Shown here: positions 1 through 6,510 of the stretch, one piece after another
Layout: each line of letters opens with the position of its first letter
Position numbering within the stretch: position 1 is the first letter of the stretch
DNA from: Burkholderia ubonensis
GTDB lineage: Bacteria; Pseudomonadota; Gammaproteobacteria; Burkholderiales; Burkholderiaceae
Assembly: GCF_001718695.1 (NCBI RefSeq)
Contig: NZ_CP013422.1
Location: forward strand, 1-64,000
Reading direction: 5' to 3'
Length of the DNA: 64,000 nt
The notes under the pieces: model-generated
Seen by the model: only the letters and a program-made list of their open reading frames with translations
What the model was told of the DNA's origin: nothing
Database searches by the model: none
Made by a program: the position numbers and the translations under genes

Positions 1-1365
1 ATGGCCACGAAGCGCGCCAAGAAAACCGATGTGGATGTGGTGAGTGCCAGCTCAGCCGAATTGCGAAAGGCCGTCGAGGCGATCGCCATTCAGCCGAAAA
101 GCGGCAAGATCACCCTCCTGACTCGCAAGCTGTTCAATGTCCTGCTGGCCGTGGCCCAGCAAGCCGACGACTCGGGCGATACTTATCGCGCGCTGCTGTC
201 GGATATCGTTGCCAACTCCGCATTCGATTCGAACGATACCGCGCTCGTGAAGGAACACCTGCGCCGCATGGTGTCGGTGCAGGTCGAGTGGAGCACCGGC
301 ACGTCGAGCCAGAAGCCCGGCCGCAAGTGGGGGATCTCGACGTTGATCGCGGATGCGGAAATTCTCGAAGACCCGGCCACGCGCCGCGTGTGGGTCGAAT
401 TCTCGTTCGCACCGAAGATCAAGAAGAAACTGCTCGATCCAGTCCAGTACGCGCGCCTGAGCCTCCAATTCCAGAGCCAGCTGCGCAGCAGCGCAGGCCT
501 CGCGCTATACGAGATCTGCGTGCGCTACCTGACGAACCCGAGCCACCTGACGATGCGCGAGCCGTGGGAATGGTGGCGGCCGATCCTGTCGGGCACGCCG
601 GACACCGAAGCCGGCGACGAAGCGAAGCGCGAATACAAGTACTTCAAGCGCGACTACCTGCGCCCCGCGATCGCGGAGGTCAACGCGGTCACGAACATCT
701 TCGTCGAGCTGATCGAGCATCGTGAAGGGCGGCGGGTCGCGGAGATCCAGTTCCGCGTCACTGAACGCAAGCAACCGATGCTGGCGCTCGACGAGCATCC
801 GAACGTGTTCGACAGCACGCTGGTCGACCGGATGGTGAAGCTCGGCATTCCGTTGAAGGAAGCGCAGACGCTGTACGCGGATAGCGAAGAAAACCGCATC
901 CGTGCAGCGCTGCAGATGACCGAGCAGCGGATGCGCAGCACGTCGCTGCCGCCGGTGCGCAGCGCGGCTGCGCTGTTCAAGGATGCGCTGAAGAAGGGCT
1001 ATGCGCCGCCGGTGGAGGCCGTCGACGCGTTGCCGGCCGGCACGACGCCGGGCAAGGCCGCCGCGGCGCAGCCGGACGATCTGAAGGCACGGCTGCTGAG
1101 CGAATATGCCGCGTATCGGCGCAAGGAGGCGAAGGCGCTGTACGACGAGCAGGGTGAAGCGGAGCGCGAGGTGGCGCGCGAGTCGTTCGAATCGGAAGCA
1201 CTGCCGACGATGGGCTCGCATCTGCGCGACGATTGGCGCAAGCGCGGCCTCGACTCCAAGCTGACCGAGACCGCATTCTTCGACTGGCTGGCCCGGAAGA
1301 CCTGGGGCGAGCCGACCGACGGCGACCTGCTTTCCTTTACGCTGAATCAATCCCGGGCAGCCTGA
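1..1365 (+). CDS. Replication initiator protein, Rep_3/RepA-like
   Basis: A 454-residue initiator of the plasmid-type Rep_3 (double winged-helix) family, expected to bind the chromosome-2 origin and start replication. The N-terminal half has the family pattern: a helix-rich block with ITLLTRKLFNVLL near residues 37-49, then LYEICVRYL near 170-178, and a conserved W-W/YKYFKRDYLRPAI block near 190-225. The C-terminal third is charged and helical and less conserved. The ATG is the first base of the window, so its ribosome-binding site and any origin iterons upstream are out of view. It converges on parB across a GC-rich hairpin. Together with parA, parB and parS this defines a secondary replicon with plasmid-like ancestry. 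Family assignment is firm; origin position is inferred. Confidence 0.9.
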   Translation: MATKRAKKTDVDVVSASSAELRKAVEAIAIQPKSGKITLLTRKLFNVLLAVAQQADDSGDTYRALLSDIVANSAFDSNDTALVKEHLRRMVSVQVEWSTGTSSQKPGRKWGISTLIADAEILEDPATRRVWVEFSFAPKIKKKLLDPVQYARLSLQFQSQLRSSAGLALYEICVRYLTNPSHLTMREPWEWWRPILSGTPDTEAGDEAKREYKYFKRDYLRPAIAEVNAVTNIFVELIEHREGRRVAEIQFRVTERKQPMLALDEHPNVFDSTLVDRMVKLGIPLKEAQTLYADSEENRIRAALQMTEQRMRSTSLPPVRSAAALFKDALKKGYAPPVEAVDALPAGTTPGKAAAAQPDDLKARLLSEYAAYRRKEAKALYDEQGEAEREVARESFESEALPTMGSHLRDDWRKRGLDSKLTETAFFDWLARKTWGEPTDGDLLSFTLNQSRAA

Positions 1366-1381
1366 GCCGCCTGTCCTGCCT

Positions 1382-1415
1382 GCGGCGGCGCCGGCATCGC
1401 CGGGCGCCCGCCGCG
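1382..1415. terminator. GC-rich hairpin between convergent rep and parB
   Basis: Long imperfect inverted repeat (arms of about 15 bases, loop ATC, two single-base bulges) in the 55-base gap between two converging stop codons. It has no T-run, so it is a candidate bidirectional transcription stop rather than a canonical intrinsic terminator. Confidence 0.45.
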
Positions 1416-1420
1416 TCTGA

Positions 1421-2482
1421 TCAGTCCCACAACAGCATCCGCTCGAGCTGCTCGAGGATCGCGTCACGCTTTTCCTTCGGCAGCCCGCGCAGCCGCAATT
1501 CGATGCGGTCTTCCCCATACGACTTCAGATCACCCACCGACTTGCCGCCGAGCTTGATCTCGAGCCGTTGCGCATAGCGCTGACGGCTGGCGGGTTTCGG
1601 CGTCTCCTGAGCGGCCGCTCGGCCTTTCACGATGTCGGACACCTGGCGCGTGCTCAGGTCGTCCGACACGATCTTGTTGATCAGCCGCAGCGTCGCATCC
1701 GTGCCGCGCGCGTTGTGATAGCGCCCGACCTGATACGCCATGTTCGAACCGAAGCGATCGGGGCGTGCGACCATTTCCTGCATGATCGCTTCCGGCAGCT
1801 TGCCGATCGACAGCGCGACGGCGACCGTCGACTCGTCGAGCCCGAGATGTTCGGCCAGTTCCTTTTGACTCTGGAAGTGCTTGTCGTCGAGGAATCGGCG
1901 CCACACGACCGCGTTGTCGAACACGGTCTGCGAATCGCGCTGGACGTTCAGGTCGTAGCCGAGCTTGTAGCTCTGGATGCCGATCGGCAGATCAATCACG
2001 ATCGCCTTGACCGATTCCTTGTTCGCTTCCTTCAGCGCACGCACGCGACGGCCGCCGTCGCTGACGAAATACATGCCCGGATTGTCGTAGTCGGGAATCA
2101 CGTGAATTGCCTGCTGCTGCCCCTGCTTCGCGAGGTTGACCGCGAGTTCGGCAATCGACGATTTCAGATAGAAGTGCCGCGGGTTGAACGGGCTGTGCTT
2201 GATCGCCTTCAGCGAGAGTTCGATCACCTGTCCGGGCGCATAGCGATTCTCGAGACGCCACGCACGGTATTGGGACGATTCGTCCGTCGACGCATCGAGG
2301 GTGATGTCCGGCACCGGCGGTGTGACGCTGTCTTTCTTGGCTGATTTCGGTGCTGCAGGTGCGGGCGTTTCCGATTTGACGAGACCGTCGATCGCATTCA
2401 GCCGATCGAGGGCCGTGCGCTTTTCACTCGTCGTCATATCCGGTCGCGCCTGGAATCCTTTGGCGAATTGGGAAGGTTTCAT
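1421..2482 (-). CDS. parB: Chromosome-partitioning protein ParB (chromosome 2)
   Basis: A 353-residue ParB, the parS-binding CTP-switch protein that spreads around the centromere and works with ParA. Residues about 80-180 form the ParB/Srx-type N-terminal domain, with PFNPRHFY and the GGRRVRALKEA stretch that resembles the GERR motif of ParB proteins. A helix-turn-helix follows around SQKELAEHLGLDESTVAVAL (near 205-225), and a basic C-terminal dimerisation region ends the protein. The long acidic and Pro/Ala-rich N-terminus fits the ParA-interaction segment. It is the second gene of parAB: only 23 bases separate the parA stop from its ATG, and a parS palindrome fills most of that gap and overlaps the ribosome-binding site. 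Confidence 0.95.
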   Translation of the reverse strand: MKPSQFAKGFQARPDMTTSEKRTALDRLNAIDGLVKSETPAPAAPKSAKKDSVTPPVPDITLDASTDESSQYRAWRLENRYAPGQVIELSLKAIKHSPFNPRHFYLKSSIAELAVNLAKQGQQQAIHVIPDYDNPGMYFVSDGGRRVRALKEANKESVKAIVIDLPIGIQSYKLGYDLNVQRDSQTVFDNAVVWRRFLDDKHFQSQKELAEHLGLDESTVAVALSIGKLPEAIMQEMVARPDRFGSNMAYQVGRYHNARGTDATLRLINKIVSDDLSTRQVSDIVKGRAAAQETPKPASRQRYAQRLEIKLGGKSVGDLKSYGEDRIELRLRGLPKEKRDAILEQLERMLLWD

Positions 2483-2489
2483 GCGAGTC

Positions 2490-2505
2490 CTTTATGCGCA
2501 TAAAG
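2490..2505. repeat. parS-like site inside the parA-parB junction
   Basis: Perfect 16-bp palindrome CTTTATGCGCATAAAG. It keeps the central 14 bases of the other sites but has C and G at its ends. Read on the minus strand, the terminal G completes AAAGGA, the likely ribosome-binding site of parB (ATG at 2482), so ParB bound here could occlude its own translation start or block transcription between the two genes. Confidence 0.8.
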
Positions 2506-3168
2506 TCAGGGCAGCATCGCGACGATCTCGTCGGCGCATGCGCGAATTTCCGCGGCGGCGAGCTTCGCGCCGCGATCGTTCATCTGCAGGACGGTCTGAC
2601 CGAGCGCCATCGCCTGCTTGTACGCTTCCCGCGTCGGGATTTGCGTCTTGAGCAACGGGAAGCCGAGCTCCTCGAGCGCCCGCTTGAGTTCGCGGGTCAG
2701 CATGCGCTTCTCTTCGGTCTTGTTCAGCAGGAATACGGCGCGCAGATCTTCGTTCATGACCTGCGCTTGCTGGATCAGCTTGACCAGGCCAACACTCGAC
2801 CAGTAATCGGCCGGCGACGACGAAGTCGGGATGACGGCGATCGATGCTGCGAGCAGGACGACGCCGGAGACCTTCTCGGTGATCGACGGCGGGCAATCCA
2901 CGACGATGATGTCGTAGTCGTTGATGAACTTCTTGATCTCGCGGTGGATCTGGCCGCCAGCTTCGGCAAGATTCACGACAGGGAAAGGGATGCCGGTTTC
3001 GCTGTCGCCCGATGCGCTGGACCAGTGGACCAGGGTGTTTTGACCATCGGCGTCGACGACGAGGACGCGCTTCCCTTTTTCGTGAAATGCAGCGCCGAGG
3101 TGCATGGCGATCGTGCTTTTGCCGACCCCGCCTTTTTGTTGAGTGACTGCAATGATTTCCGCGGCCAA
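2506..3168 (-). CDS. parA: Partition ATPase ParA (chromosome 2)
   Basis: A 220-residue Walker-type ParA ATPase that moves the ParB-parS complex along the nucleoid. The deviant Walker A box KGGVGKST lies at residues 12-19 (signature lysine K12), Walker A' VLVVDADGQ near 35-43, and Walker B IIVVDCPPS near 85-93. It is a short form without the N-terminal DNA-binding domain of P1-type ParA, so it is unlikely to be an operator-binding repressor by itself. The start codon is TTG, chosen because AGGAG sits six bases upstream and no ATG is nearby; the weak codon may limit ParA dosage. A good promoter lies 30-55 bases upstream and a parS site just beyond that. Confidence 0.95.
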   Translation of the reverse strand: MAAEIIAVTQQKGGVGKSTIAMHLGAAFHEKGKRVLVVDADGQNTLVHWSSASGDSETGIPFPVVNLAEAGGQIHREIKKFINDYDIIVVDCPPSITEKVSGVVLLAASIAVIPTSSSPADYWSSVGLVKLIQQAQVMNEDLRAVFLLNKTEEKRMLTRELKRALEELGFPLLKTQIPTREAYKQAMALGQTVLQMNDRGAKLAAAEIRACADEIVAMLP

Positions 3169-3195
3169 TTTTCACTCCTGTTTTTGGTCGTTGGA

Positions 3196-3223
3196 ATTCT
3201 ACAGGACGATACTTATATTTCAA
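3196..3223 (-). promoter_or_regulatory. Likely sigma-70 promoter of parAB
   Basis: On the minus strand a TTGAAA -35 box is followed after 16 bases by TAGAAT as the -10 box, placing the transcript start about 20-25 bases before the parA TTG codon. The nearest parS palindrome (3269-3284) is about 45 bp upstream of the -35 box, so ParB spreading could reach this promoter. Confidence 0.6.
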
Positions 3224-3268
3224 TGAAATTGTGGTTCCGAAGATGCGGGTTAGCCATTTGGCAGGTAG

Positions 3269-3284
3269 GTTTATGCGCATAAAC
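3269..3284. repeat. parS site
   Basis: Exact GTTTATGCGCATAAAC palindrome, the proximal site upstream of the parAB promoter. From memory this equals the parS sequence described for chromosome 2 of B. cenocepacia; that match cannot be checked here. Confidence 0.88.
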
Positions 3285-3375
3285 GGCTGAGGCGACGGGC
3301 GGGTAGCCAAGAACGGAGGTTTGGGTCAACGATTCACGCGAATCGTGGGGTCGCCGGAGCGCATTTGGGAGGCGG

Positions 3376-3391
3376 GTTTATGCGCATAAAC
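3376..3391. repeat. parS site
   Basis: Exact GTTTATGCGCATAAAC palindrome, 107 bp from the previous one and inside the duplicated unit. Confidence 0.88.
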
Positions 3392-3570
3392 GGGCCGGGG
3401 CGACGGATGGATAGCCAAGGAGGATGTTCGCGCGCCAGCGATGCGAGCGAACGCTGCAGGTGCTGCGGGGTAGCGTGTTGCTGCCCGAATGGAGGGGGGC
3501 CGATTGCCGCCATCGGTACGGTGTTTCCGTAACTGCCAGGTTGCGTCCGGCGCCGCGCGCGAATGCGTGG

Positions 3571-3586
3571 GTTTGTGCGCATAAAC
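3571..3586. repeat. parS site, one mismatch
   Basis: GTTTGTGCGCATAAAC: the fifth base is G instead of A, which breaks the symmetry of one arm. Spacing is 195 bp from the previous site. Binding may be weaker. Confidence 0.75.
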
Positions 3587-3745
3587 TTCCGCGGCTCCTG
3601 GCGACGGCCGACGACGCGCCTTCGGTTCGAAGTAGGCAATGTACTGGCAAGTCATCGAGCCGCCCACGACGGCGGCTGCGGAACGACGACGACAGCAATG
3701 CTTGGATTGCTTTCACGGCTCGCCAAACCGCATACGCTTCCGGGC

Positions 3746-3761
3746 GTTTATGCGCATAAAC
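3746..3761. repeat. parS site
   Basis: Exact GTTTATGCGCATAAAC palindrome, 175 bp from the preceding site. Confidence 0.88.
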
Positions 3762-3923
3762 CGGCGAGCGTGCTTGTCGTCAACGGTCGTTTCCCGGCGC
3801 GATATATAAATCGGCCGTCGCGTACGGCACTCCGGTCGCCGGGAGGACACGCTAGGCGGTTGCGCGTCACCCAATGGCTTGGATGACGTATCCGGCGAAG
3901 CGCCACACCTCGGCGCAGGGGCG

Positions 3924-3939
3924 CTCGATGCGCATAAGG
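3924..3939. repeat. Degenerate parS-like half site
   Basis: Only the core ATGCGCATAA (3928-3937) is kept and both outer ends are lost. It sits 178 bp from the previous site and 151 bp from the next, in step with the spacing of the intact sites, which suggests a decayed copy. Confidence 0.45.
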
Positions 3940-4074
3940 CCGGCGTACGGCGCGCTGGCGCGTCATCGTTGGCACTCGCGCAATCATCGAGGCTCGTAGC
4001 AATTGCGCGCACCGTTCGCCACATTGGTCGCAACGACTAGGTGAGACACCCGCGGACAGCGCCCCCGCTTTCCG

Positions 4075-4090
4075 CTTTATGCGCATAAAC
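4075..4090. repeat. parS site, one end mismatch
   Basis: CTTTATGCGCATAAAC: only the first base differs from the consensus. It is the last site of the cluster, about 140 bp before arsC. Confidence 0.82.
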
Positions 4091-4232
4091 CCATCGCACA
4101 AGCGCCCCCATCTCTCCAGGCAGACGTCTCGCCACGCGAAACGCGGCCTCCCATCCCCTACAGCCTGCCTGAAGCGCTTGCACCGAGACTAGCTACAATA
4201 CGCCCCTTCCTCTCCCGCAGCCCTTCTGAACG

Positions 4233-4589
4233 ATGATCACGATCTACCACAACCCCCGATGCTCGAAATCGCGCGAGACGCTGGCGCTTGTCGAGTCGTT
4301 GAATGTCGCTGGCATACCACTGAACGTCATCGAGTATCTGAAGACGCCGCCGACGGTCGAGGCATTGGAAACGCTGCATCGTCAGCTCGGCTGCGCCGTG
4401 CGCGACATGCTCCGCGACGGCGAGGAGCCGTACAAGACGTTGGACCTGGGCCGCGCAAACCTGACGGACGCGGAGGCTTATGAAGCCATCGCCGCGCATC
4501 CGGTGTTGCTGCAGCGGCCGATCGTCGTATATGGAGACAAGGCCGCCATTGGTCGTCCGCCCGAGTTGGTGCGCGCGCTTTTCGAATAA
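4233..4589 (+). CDS. arsC: Arsenate reductase, glutaredoxin-dependent ArsC family
   Basis: A 118-residue protein of the thioredoxin-fold ArsC/Spx family. It carries the ArsC active-site pattern YHNPRCSKSRETL with catalytic Cys10, the EYLKTPPT segment near residues 35-42, and LLQRPIVV near 90-97, which supplies one of the arginines around the substrate. These separate ArsC from Spx regulators and YffB proteins. It would reduce arsenate to arsenite using glutathione and glutaredoxin in the cytoplasm. No arsB, arsR or acr gene is adjacent, so it is a stand-alone copy rather than an ars operon member. Family call firm; physiological substrate inferred. Confidence 0.85.
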   Translation: MITIYHNPRCSKSRETLALVESLNVAGIPLNVIEYLKTPPTVEALETLHRQLGCAVRDMLRDGEEPYKTLDLGRANLTDAEAYEAIAAHPVLLQRPIVVYGDKAAIGRPPELVRALFE

Positions 4590-4614
4590 TTTCTATAACG
4601 CATATTCGACATAT

Positions 4615-4650
4615 CACATCAACCAGGCGCATAGACACCCGGTTGATGTG
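4615..4650. repeat. Perfect 10-bp inverted repeat after arsC
   Basis: CACATCAACC and GGTTGATGTG separated by 16 bases, starting 25 bases after the arsC stop. No T-run follows. It could be a weak stem-loop or an operator; nothing else recognisable lies between 4590 and 4773. Confidence 0.45.
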
Positions 4651-4773
4651 CAGCACGCACCGACTCCACCTGCTCGGGCACGGCACGGCCGCGACGCCTT
4701 CAACAACGGCGGCCACAACAGCCCCAAACCCACCACCACGTGCGCTTGTCGACAAAAACGACGACACGGCCCG

Positions 4774-4983
4774 TCACTCTTCCCCGCCATCCGGCGCACC
4801 GCCCTCGCCCCCCGCCGCCGCATGCGCGGCCACCCGCAGCACCGCGATCTGCCCGCGATAGGCCCTGCATCCGCTGCAGCCCGGCAGATGCATGCGCACG
4901 CGCATACGCTCATGAAGCGTCAACGGACGGTCGAGCGCATCCGACAACAGGCGCGTCACATCCTTACATTTCCCCGGTAGCAT
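4774..4983 (-). CDS. Zinc-finger anti-sigma factor (ZAS-type)
   Basis: A 69-residue protein with the zinc-binding anti-sigma signature: Cys6 near the N-terminus, then HLPGCSGC (H-x3-C-x2-C) near residues 32-39. It lacks a transmembrane segment, so it is probably a soluble, possibly redox-sensing inhibitor of the sigma factor encoded immediately upstream. Its first 20 bases overlap the end of that gene, which indicates translational coupling and near-stoichiometric production. The C-terminus is a short Gly/Ala/Glu tail. Small ZAS proteins of this kind usually release their ECF partner after thiol oxidation or zinc loss; that behaviour is inferred here. Confidence 0.8.
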   Translation of the reverse strand: MLPGKCKDVTRLLSDALDRPLTLHERMRVRMHLPGCSGCRAYRGQIAVLRVAAHAAAGGEGGAPDGGEE

Positions 4984-5560
4984 CTTCGGTCGTCAGCCCC
5001 TTTTCGCTCAGGCAGGTGCGCAAGCGCGTGCGCGCACGGTACAGCAGCACGCTGCAATGATTGGTCGTCAACGTCAACTCCGTGCAGATGTCGTCGATCT
5101 CGACATCGAGAAACTCGCGCATCATGAACACGCGTCCGATCTGCTCCGGAAGATGGTTCAGGCAGATCTCGAACAGCATCCAGAACTGCTGTTGCTGCAG
5201 CAGCGTCTCCGGTCGAGGCCACGGCCGCGGTTTCGCATGCGGGGCCCAGTGCCCGTTGTCCTTGAAGAGTTCGCGCTCGAGCACGGATTCGCCGTCGCGT
5301 TCCGCGTCGAGCGCGGACAGGTTCACCGTGCGCTGCCGCGCGCGCAGCACGTCGATCAGCTTGTTGCGCAGGATGCCGAACACCCAGGTCTTGTGCGCGG
5401 ACAGGCCGGCGAAATCCCCCGCGTGCGTCCACGCGGCGGTCAGCGCTTCCTGCACCGCGTCCTCCGCCGCATCGGCGTCGCGCAGTTGCAGGCGCGCGAA
5501 ACGCAGCAGGTCGTGCCGCAGTTGTGCAAGATAGGCGGGGTCGTCGTACGCGGACGGCAT
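4964..5560 (-). CDS. ECF-family RNA polymerase sigma factor
   Basis: A 198-residue extracytoplasmic-function sigma factor. Region 2 covers about residues 10-85 (AEDAVQEALTAAW, then KTWVFGILRNKLIDVLRARQ for promoter melting), and region 4 covers about 135-190 (LPEQIGRVFMMREFLDVEID, then a helix-turn-helix with NHCSVLLYRARTRLRTCL). Regions 1.1 and 3 are absent, as expected. An insertion of about 30 residues rich in Trp/Pro lies between the two regions. The anti-sigma gene overlaps its 3' end. Its regulon is not visible; the divergent FMN reductase is a plausible but unproven target. Confidence 0.9.
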   Translation of the reverse strand: MPSAYDDPAYLAQLRHDLLRFARLQLRDADAAEDAVQEALTAAWTHAGDFAGLSAHKTWVFGILRNKLIDVLRARQRTVNLSALDAERDGESVLERELFKDNGHWAPHAKPRPWPRPETLLQQQQFWMLFEICLNHLPEQIGRVFMMREFLDVEIDDICTELTLTTNHCSVLLYRARTRLRTCLSEKGLTTEDATGEM

Positions 5561-5918
5561 CGTCGGGAATCTCTCGGGAGGAAGCCGCGCGCGCCACAGG
5601 TCGCCGCGCCGCGCGGTGCGAGCAGCTTACTGGGCGTCGCGCCTGCCCGCAATGCGCAATATTGTTCATGAATTCGGCTGGCGGGCTGCGCTATGCTTGC
5701 CGACAGGTTGGCTTTGCGCAAACGTTGGTGCGCGACCGGTCATGTGTAACAGCCGCGCATGTCGACAAAGTTATCCACAATTTCTGTGGAAAACCTTGTG
5801 GAAAGTCGGCCGGATGGCCCCGTGGGGCGGCTCGCGGGCTGGCCTGCCTATAAACAGACCTTTGCTGCCCATCCTGAAGCAATCGATTCCATTCCACACC
5901 CACCGGAAGGAGATAGTC
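5561..5918. other. Divergent intergenic region, ECF sigma / FMN reductase
   Basis: About 360 bp without a gene. It must hold promoters for both flanking genes and contains the DnaA-box-like cluster listed separately. No ECF-type GGAAC motif with partner could be placed with confidence. Confidence 0.5.
5771..5805. promoter_or_regulatory. Cluster of DnaA-box-like sequences
   Basis: A consensus DnaA box TTATCCACA (5771-5779, plus strand) is followed by TGTGGAAAA (5785-5793) and TGTGGAAAG (5797-5805), which read TTTTCCACA and CTTTCCACA on the minus strand. Three boxes within 35 bp is more than expected by chance. It lies about 140 bp before the FMN reductase start. Confidence 0.55.
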
Positions 5919-6473
5919 ATGGCACATCGCATCGCGGTCATCGTCGGCAGCCTGCGACGCGGATCCTGGAACCGCGCGCTCGCACGCGCAGTGATCTCGC
6001 TCGCGCCGGCCGATCTTGCGTTCGAATTCGTCGAGATCGGCGAGTTGCCGCTGTACAGCCAGGACTACGACGCGGACTTCCCGGAAGTCGCCAAGCGTTT
6101 CAAGCAGGCGATCGAAGCGGCCGACGGCCTGCTGTTCGTCACGCCGGAATACAACCGGTCGATTCCCGGCGTGCTGAAGAACGCGCTCGACTGGGGCTCG
6201 CGCCCGTGGGGCGCGAACTCGTGGGCGGGCAAGCCGGGCGCGGTGCTCGGCACGTCGCCGGGCGCGACAGGCACGGCCCTGTCGCAGCAGCATCTGCGCA
6301 ACGTGCTCGCGTATCTCGACGTCGCGACGCTCGGGCAGCCGGAAATGTTCATCAAGCACGACCCGACGCGCATCGATGACGAAGGCAGGATCGTCAGCGA
6401 CGATACGCGCAAGTTCCTGCAGGGCTTCGTCGACCGCTACGCCGCGTGGGTGCGCCTGAACAAGGGGGCCTGA
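5919..6473 (+). CDS. NADPH-dependent FMN reductase family protein (ChrR/YieF-like)
   Basis: A 184-residue flavodoxin-fold oxidoreductase. The FMN phosphate-binding loop GSLRRGSWNRALAR lies at about residues 10-23 and the second signature PEYNRSIPGVLKNALDW near 76-92. Relatives (ChrR, YieF, Azr) use NAD(P)H to reduce flavins, quinones, azo dyes or chromate, and a role in oxidative-stress defence is commonly proposed. The ATG at 5919 is favoured over upstream in-frame starts because GGAAGGAGAT precedes it by a proper distance and homology begins there. Downstream a strong hairpin separates it from the converging kinase gene. The exact electron acceptor cannot be told from sequence. Confidence 0.88.
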   Translation: MAHRIAVIVGSLRRGSWNRALARAVISLAPADLAFEFVEIGELPLYSQDYDADFPEVAKRFKQAIEAADGLLFVTPEYNRSIPGVLKNALDWGSRPWGANSWAGKPGAVLGTSPGATGTALSQQHLRNVLAYLDVATLGQPEMFIKHDPTRIDDEGRIVSDDTRKFLQGFVDRYAAWVRLNKGA

Positions 6474-6483
6474 GGCCAGTGAA

Positions 6484-6508
6484 GCGCCGGCCGCGGGCCG
6501 GCGCGTTT
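6484..6508. terminator. Hairpin between FMN reductase and hybrid kinase genes
   Basis: Nine-base perfect stem GCGCCGGCC/GGCCGGCGC with loop GCG, followed on the plus strand by GTTTCGT. Located between two convergent stop codons; a likely terminator for the plus-strand gene. Confidence 0.6.
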
Positions 6509-6510
6509 CG

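Larger units (their letters stand above)
3253..3419. repeat. Diverged direct duplication carrying two parS sites
   Basis: About 60 bases around the parS site at 3269 (3253-3311) recur around the site at 3376 (3360-3419): CATTTGG before the palindrome, and GCGACGG then TAGCCAAG after it. The period is 107 bp. Similarity outside the palindrome shows the second parS arose by local duplication. Confidence 0.7.
3169..4232. other. Non-coding centromere region of chromosome 2
   Basis: About 1.06 kb without a credible gene between parA and arsC. It holds the parAB promoter, five full parS-like palindromes, one degenerate copy, a 107-bp-period duplication and an isolated palindrome CGATTC-ACGC-GAATCG at 3330-3345. 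Short open frames here owe their shared residues to the parS repeats and are not genes. I see no TTATNCACA DnaA box and no regular iteron array, so this looks like a centromere rather than an origin. Confidence 0.75.

Noticed and set aside
3326..3886. Several 100-residue open frames in the centromere region
   Set aside because: They share only the residues encoded by the parS palindromes (such as YAHKP and FMRIN) and lack codon bias.
3169..4232. Replication origin of chromosome 2 in the parS region
   Set aside because: No DnaA boxes, iteron array or AT-rich unwinding region seen; an origin upstream of rep, outside the window, is more likely.
5771..5805. DnaA-box cluster as the main origin
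   Set aside because: Too few boxes and no adjacent AT-rich region or initiator gene; kept only as a candidate regulatory or titration site.
5616..5918. N-terminal extension of the FMN reductase from an upstream ATG
   Set aside because: The extension crosses the DnaA-box cluster and the divergent promoter, has no homology, and a strong ribosome-binding site marks 5919.
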